Positions 61,311 through 64,000 of a DNA stretch of 64,000 nt are shown here, one piece after another. The stretch comes from Neolewinella aquimaris. GTDB lineage: Bacteria; Bacteroidota; Bacteroidia; Chitinophagales; Saprospiraceae. Made by a program: the position numbers and the translations under genes. Position 1 is the first letter of the stretch. Each line of letters begins with the position of its first letter. The DNA is taken from NCBI RefSeq assembly GCF_014197245.1, contig NZ_JACIFF010000001.1:62001-126000 (forward strand), read 5' to 3'. The notes beneath the pieces were generated by a model. That model did not search any database and was not told the DNA's origin. It saw only the letters and a program-made list of their open reading frames with translations.

Positions 61311-62216
61311 ATGCCGATCTTCAACGACCTCAAACGAATCTTCTTCGGCGCCAAATCCGTCGCCAAGCACCAAGCCTCTCGCGCAAACGAGGCCGCCCGG
61401 GAAGCGGGCGATGAACTGGCCGCTCAGGGCGACGAATTAATCGACCTGACCAAACAGGCGGCCCGCGAAATTGCCGCCCGCGCGCCCGGCTACATCGATA
61501 AGGGTAAGGATGCCCTGAGCGAGCTCGGCGACGCCGTCTTCAAACAGGCCGATTTCCGCCCCAAGGCCGATCGAGACACCCGGGAAGGACTGGACATCAT
61601 CGACGAGGAACTAACCCTCGGCGATCTCGACGAAACGCCCCCGCGGGAAGCGCCGAAATCCGGAACGATCTCCTTCGAAGACGACGAGCCGACCGTCGAT
61701 CCCACCGCACCCCCCAAGGAGCCCTCCGCACTGCGGCAAGTGACCGATTCCACCCTGGATTCAGCCGCCCGGGCCGGACTAAAGGCCAAGGACACCGCCG
61801 GCAAACTGGCCGATGAGGCCCTGAATCGCGCCGCTGCCGCCGGAACCACCCTTAAGGGAAAGGCCGATGCCTTCGTGGAACACGCCAATCGGGAGGCCGA
61901 AAAAATGAAACTGGAGGAGTCCATCGAGCAGGCAAATGCCGCCGCCGCTCAGGCGGAGGCTCGGGCCCGTGCGTTTGATAACCAGGAGGCCGACCGCGAT
62001 ACGGACAAGTCCACCCTCAGCGGCACCGATTCCTTCTTCGACCGGGCCGACCGCTTCGCCCGCGGCGACTACCACAACGAGGGAGGGAAGCCAATGCGCA
62101 TTCAGGACGATCCCGATTATCGTCCCCGCAAGAAGAGCGATCTGATCGCCGGTTTCGACGATGCGGACGGCGACGGCGACAGTCTCATCGACGACGCCGT
62201 CATCGAGGAGGAATAG
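61311..62216 (+). CDS. Acidic, helical hypothetical protein
   Basis: 301 residues. Rich in Ala, Asp, Glu and Lys with heptad-like amphipathic helices (ANEAAREAGDELAAQGDELIDLTKQAAREIAARA; ALNRAAAAGTTLKGKADAFVEHANREAEKMKLEESI), an acidic Pro-rich linker (about 85-135) and a C-terminal loop DADGDGDSLIDD (about 284-295) that looks like a calcium-binding EF-hand or dockerin-type loop. No signal peptide. The helices recall YtxH/LEA-type stress proteins. No family recognised. Its last 17 bases are antisense to the pxpA end. Confidence 0.65.
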   Translation: MPIFNDLKRIFFGAKSVAKHQASRANEAAREAGDELAAQGDELIDLTKQAAREIAARAPGYIDKGKDALSELGDAVFKQADFRPKADRDTREGLDIIDEELTLGDLDETPPREAPKSGTISFEDDEPTVDPTAPPKEPSALRQVTDSTLDSAARAGLKAKDTAGKLADEALNRAAAAGTTLKGKADAFVEHANREAEKMKLEESIEQANAAAAQAEARARAFDNQEADRDTDKSTLSGTDSFFDRADRFARGDYHNEGGKPMRIQDDPDYRPRKKSDLIAGFDDADGDGDSLIDDAVIEEE

Positions 62217-62937
62217 CATCCAGAGTCCTCCGGACTGCCCGGGCGCGCTCCGCCGCCCCTGCATGGTCTCCGTGAACACATAACGTCCGCACTGCAATAG
62301 GGTACAGATTTCCGTCGGTGGCCCGCACTCTTCCGCTGGCCAACAGACCGGCCTGTTCGGCTGCTGCCGCCACGTCATCAATGGTGGCATCACGCTTTGT
62401 GCGGGAACGCAGGAGCAGGGATGGTTCGTACCGGCGATCCACGAAACCCTCAGAGAAGTAGGATAAGCCGGCTACCTCGGCAGCTTTCTCCAGTTCCCCC
62501 CAGGGAGGTCCGAACAAGGCCGGAATACCAAGATCACTTATTACCCGGGCGAGCACTCCGGCCGCGACCGCCTCTTTGTCTGCGTAGTGGTAAAGGGCAC
62601 CGTGGGGTTTCACGTGATGCAGCCCGCTACCGGTAACCAGTTTGACCATTCCGGCGAGCGCACTGATTTGGTAGAGTAGGGTAGCGTGCAAGACTTCCGG
62701 TGAAAGGTGCATGGGCAAACGGCCGAAGTTCTTTCGATCCGGAAAGCTCGGATGGGCTCCGATAGCCACACCGTGGTGCACCGCCAATTTTACCGTGTTC
62801 AGCATGGTCAGCGCGTCGCCGCCGTGAAAACCGCAGGCGATGTTGCAGGCGTCGAGGTAGGGCATTATTTCTTCATCGTTGCCGACCTGTTGGTCGTACC
62901 ACGTTTCTCCTAAATCGGCGTTGAGTAAGATGGCCAT
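62200..62937 (-). CDS. pxpA: 5-oxoprolinase subunit A (LamB/YcsF family)
   Basis: 245 residues from ATG 62937 (MAILLNADLGETW). LamB/YcsF hallmarks: NADLGETW, ACNIACGFHGGDALTM, GVAIGAHPSFPDRKNFGR, KPHGALYHYADKE, EGFVDRRYEPSLLLRSR and LCVHGDHAGAAERAR. Normally works with PxpB and PxpC in ATP-dependent cleavage of 5-oxoproline; neither lies in the adjacent sequence, so it stands alone here. Promoter core TACCTTGG lies 4 nt upstream. Confidence 0.9.
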   Translation of the reverse strand: MAILLNADLGETWYDQQVGNDEEIMPYLDACNIACGFHGGDALTMLNTVKLAVHHGVAIGAHPSFPDRKNFGRLPMHLSPEVLHATLLYQISALAGMVKLVTGSGLHHVKPHGALYHYADKEAVAAGVLARVISDLGIPALFGPPWGELEKAAEVAGLSYFSEGFVDRRYEPSLLLRSRTKRDATIDDVAAAAEQAGLLASGRVRATDGNLYPIAVRTLCVHGDHAGAAERARAVRRTLDAIPPR

Positions 62938-62941
62938 GGCC

Positions 62942-62949
62942 CCAAGGTA
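62942..62949 (-). promoter_or_regulatory. Promoter core TACCTTGG for pxpA
   Basis: One mismatch to TAnnTTTG; 4 nt before ATG 62937. Likely leaderless. Confidence 0.4.
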
Positions 62950-63092
62950 CGCAGGCGAGTCACGCAAAATTTAACAAGGGTAGTGCAGAAAACAACGTAT
63001 TGTACCGTTAGGCCTTGCTTTTCACGAATTTCCTTGGCACCTGCGTCCCCGACAAAAAAGATGTACTAACTTGATCGCACAAATAACCGATT

Positions 63093-64000
63093 ATGCAAAG
63101 ACGTGATTTTCTAAAGTCCACCTCCTTATTCGCGGCAACCTTGGCAGCCGGGCAGGCAAGCGCTTTCAACCTTTGGAAAAGCGCGGCCAATAAACGCGTG
63201 GCCCTGGTAGGCACCGGAGTGCGCGGCTCATCGCTGTGGGGAAAAAATCTGGTGGAGAATTACGGCGAAGAGGTCACCTTCGTGGGCCTCTGCGACATCA
63301 ATCCGGGCCGCCTGGAAACCGTGCGGGAGTACATGGGCGTCGACTGCCCGACCTACACGGACTTCGATAAAATGGTCAGCGAAACCAGGCCCGAGTGGGT
63401 GATCGTGACGACCATGGACTCGACCCACAGCGAGTTCATCATCAAGTCGCTGGAGGCCGGCGTCAACGTGATTACCGAAAAGCCGATGACCACCGACGCC
63501 GAAAAGTGTCAGGCCATCCTGGACGCCCAGAAAAAAACCGGCGGGGAGGTGCTCGTCACCTTTAATTACCGTCACTCGCCCCACAACACGGCCATCAAGC
63601 AACTGCTGCACGACGATCGGGTGGGCAAGGTGACCAGCGTGGACTTCCACTGGTACCTCAACGTCTACCACGGGGCCAGCTACTTCCGCCGGTGGCACGC
63701 TTACGTGGAGAACAGCGGTTCCCTCTGGGTACACAAGGCCACTCACCACTTTGACCTGCTCAACTGGTGGGTGGGCGCAACTCCGGTGGAGGTGACGGCC
63801 TACGGTGCCCTGGAACACTACGGAAAGAACGGACCGTTCCGCGGAGCCTCGTGCCGTACCTGTGACCACAAGGCGGAATGTCCCTACTTCTGGGACATCA
63901 CCAAGGACAAGCGTGCGATGGAGCTGTACGTCGACAACGAGGAGTACGACGGGTACATCCGCGACTCCTGCGTATTCCGCGAGGACATCGACATCTGGGA
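63093..64000 (+). CDS. Gfo/Idh/MocA-family oxidoreductase, Tat-exported (5' part)
   Basis: About 302 residues before the right edge cuts it; the C-terminus is missing. A twin-arginine signal (MQRRDFLKSTSLFAATLAAG) precedes the Rossmann domain VALVGTGVRGSSLWGKN, FVGLCDIN, NVITEKPMTTDA (Gfo signature EKP) and FNYRHSPHN. A Cys-rich segment CRTCDHKAECPYFW is common in these Bacteroidota periplasmic members, which act on sugars or inositols. Substrate unknown. Confidence 0.85.
   Translation, partial: MQRRDFLKSTSLFAATLAAGQASAFNLWKSAANKRVALVGTGVRGSSLWGKNLVENYGEEVTFVGLCDINPGRLETVREYMGVDCPTYTDFDKMVSETRPEWVIVTTMDSTHSEFIIKSLEAGVNVITEKPMTTDAEKCQAILDAQKKTGGEVLVTFNYRHSPHNTAIKQLLHDDRVGKVTSVDFHWYLNVYHGASYFRRWHAYVENSGSLWVHKATHHFDLLNWWVGATPVEVTAYGALEHYGKNGPFRGASCRTCDHKAECPYFWDITKDKRAMELYVDNEEYDGYIRDSCVFREDIDIW

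Overview
The window looks like chromosomal DNA of a fairly GC-rich member of the Bacteroidota, probably a Lewinella-like member of Saprospiria (inference). Support comes from lineage-typical genes (BT_3928-type DoxX protein, long NusB, PorT-type barrels, BshB1, DUF1573, polysaccharide deacetylase with a long N-terminal region). The recurrent promoter core TAnnTTTG and the near absence of Shine-Dalgarno leaders also fit. The DNA is gene-dense, with about 60 protein genes. No rRNA, tRNA, CRISPR array, prophage or intact insertion sequence was seen. Both ends cut genes: bamD on the left, a Gfo/Idh/MocA oxidoreductase on the right.

Layout. 0-12 kb: bamD, a DUF3137 protein, Ppx/GppA phosphatase, small secreted proteins, xseB, two short-chain dehydrogenases, a glutamine amidotransferase, a YjjG-type phosphatase, a DUF1573 lipoprotein, a protein phosphatase, arfB and nusB. 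12-26 kb: a Dna2-like nuclease-helicase, a three-gene set fitting unsaturated fatty-acid breakdown, a LexA-like S24 regulator, a GH3 glycosidase, TerC, a YwqK/PD40 protein and a membrane-bound LytTR regulator. 26-29 kb: a DEAD-box helicase with a long leader, then the only long gene-poor stretch (27280-28339; 96-bp tandem repeats, a C-rich tract, a probable IS remnant), then rpmA and rplU. 29-38 kb: trpD-trpC-trpF headed by a barrel gene and ending in a DUF2520 gene, then an Fe-S/biotin group (nfuA, bioA, fdx, iscX), kdsC and a Uma2 protein. 38-48 kb: PcrA/UvrD helicase, a GH5-like lipoprotein and a compact minus-strand operon described below. 48-64 kb: bshB1, polysaccharide deacetylase, aroB, Hsp20, a TlpA-like protein, a stand-alone maltokinase-like gene, dapB, a TolB-like protein, ald, an M28 peptidase, a sterol-desaturase-family protein, an acidic helical protein, pxpA and the oxidoreductase.

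Best candidate for an undescribed system: the operon 47514-41620. It encodes (i) a 1244-residue envelope lipoprotein with a metallophosphoesterase, a central segment carrying HipA/PI-kinase-like motifs (DWDRHRDQWRW, then RDRDQ), and an outer-membrane barrel; (ii) a membrane-anchored SdiA-regulated-type beta-propeller; (iii) a Pycsar-effector-type (PycTM/DUF5706) membrane protein whose HD domain has lost its HD residues, with no pyrimidine cyclase nearby. Other notable signals: 11 of 12 convergent gene pairs overlap, abut or lie within 17 bp; many promoters lie 4-7 nt from ATG (likely leaderless mRNAs); a 25-bp-stem hairpin is built of GTA/GTAC units; and a LexA-like regulator keeps LexA spacing of cleavage and catalytic residues.
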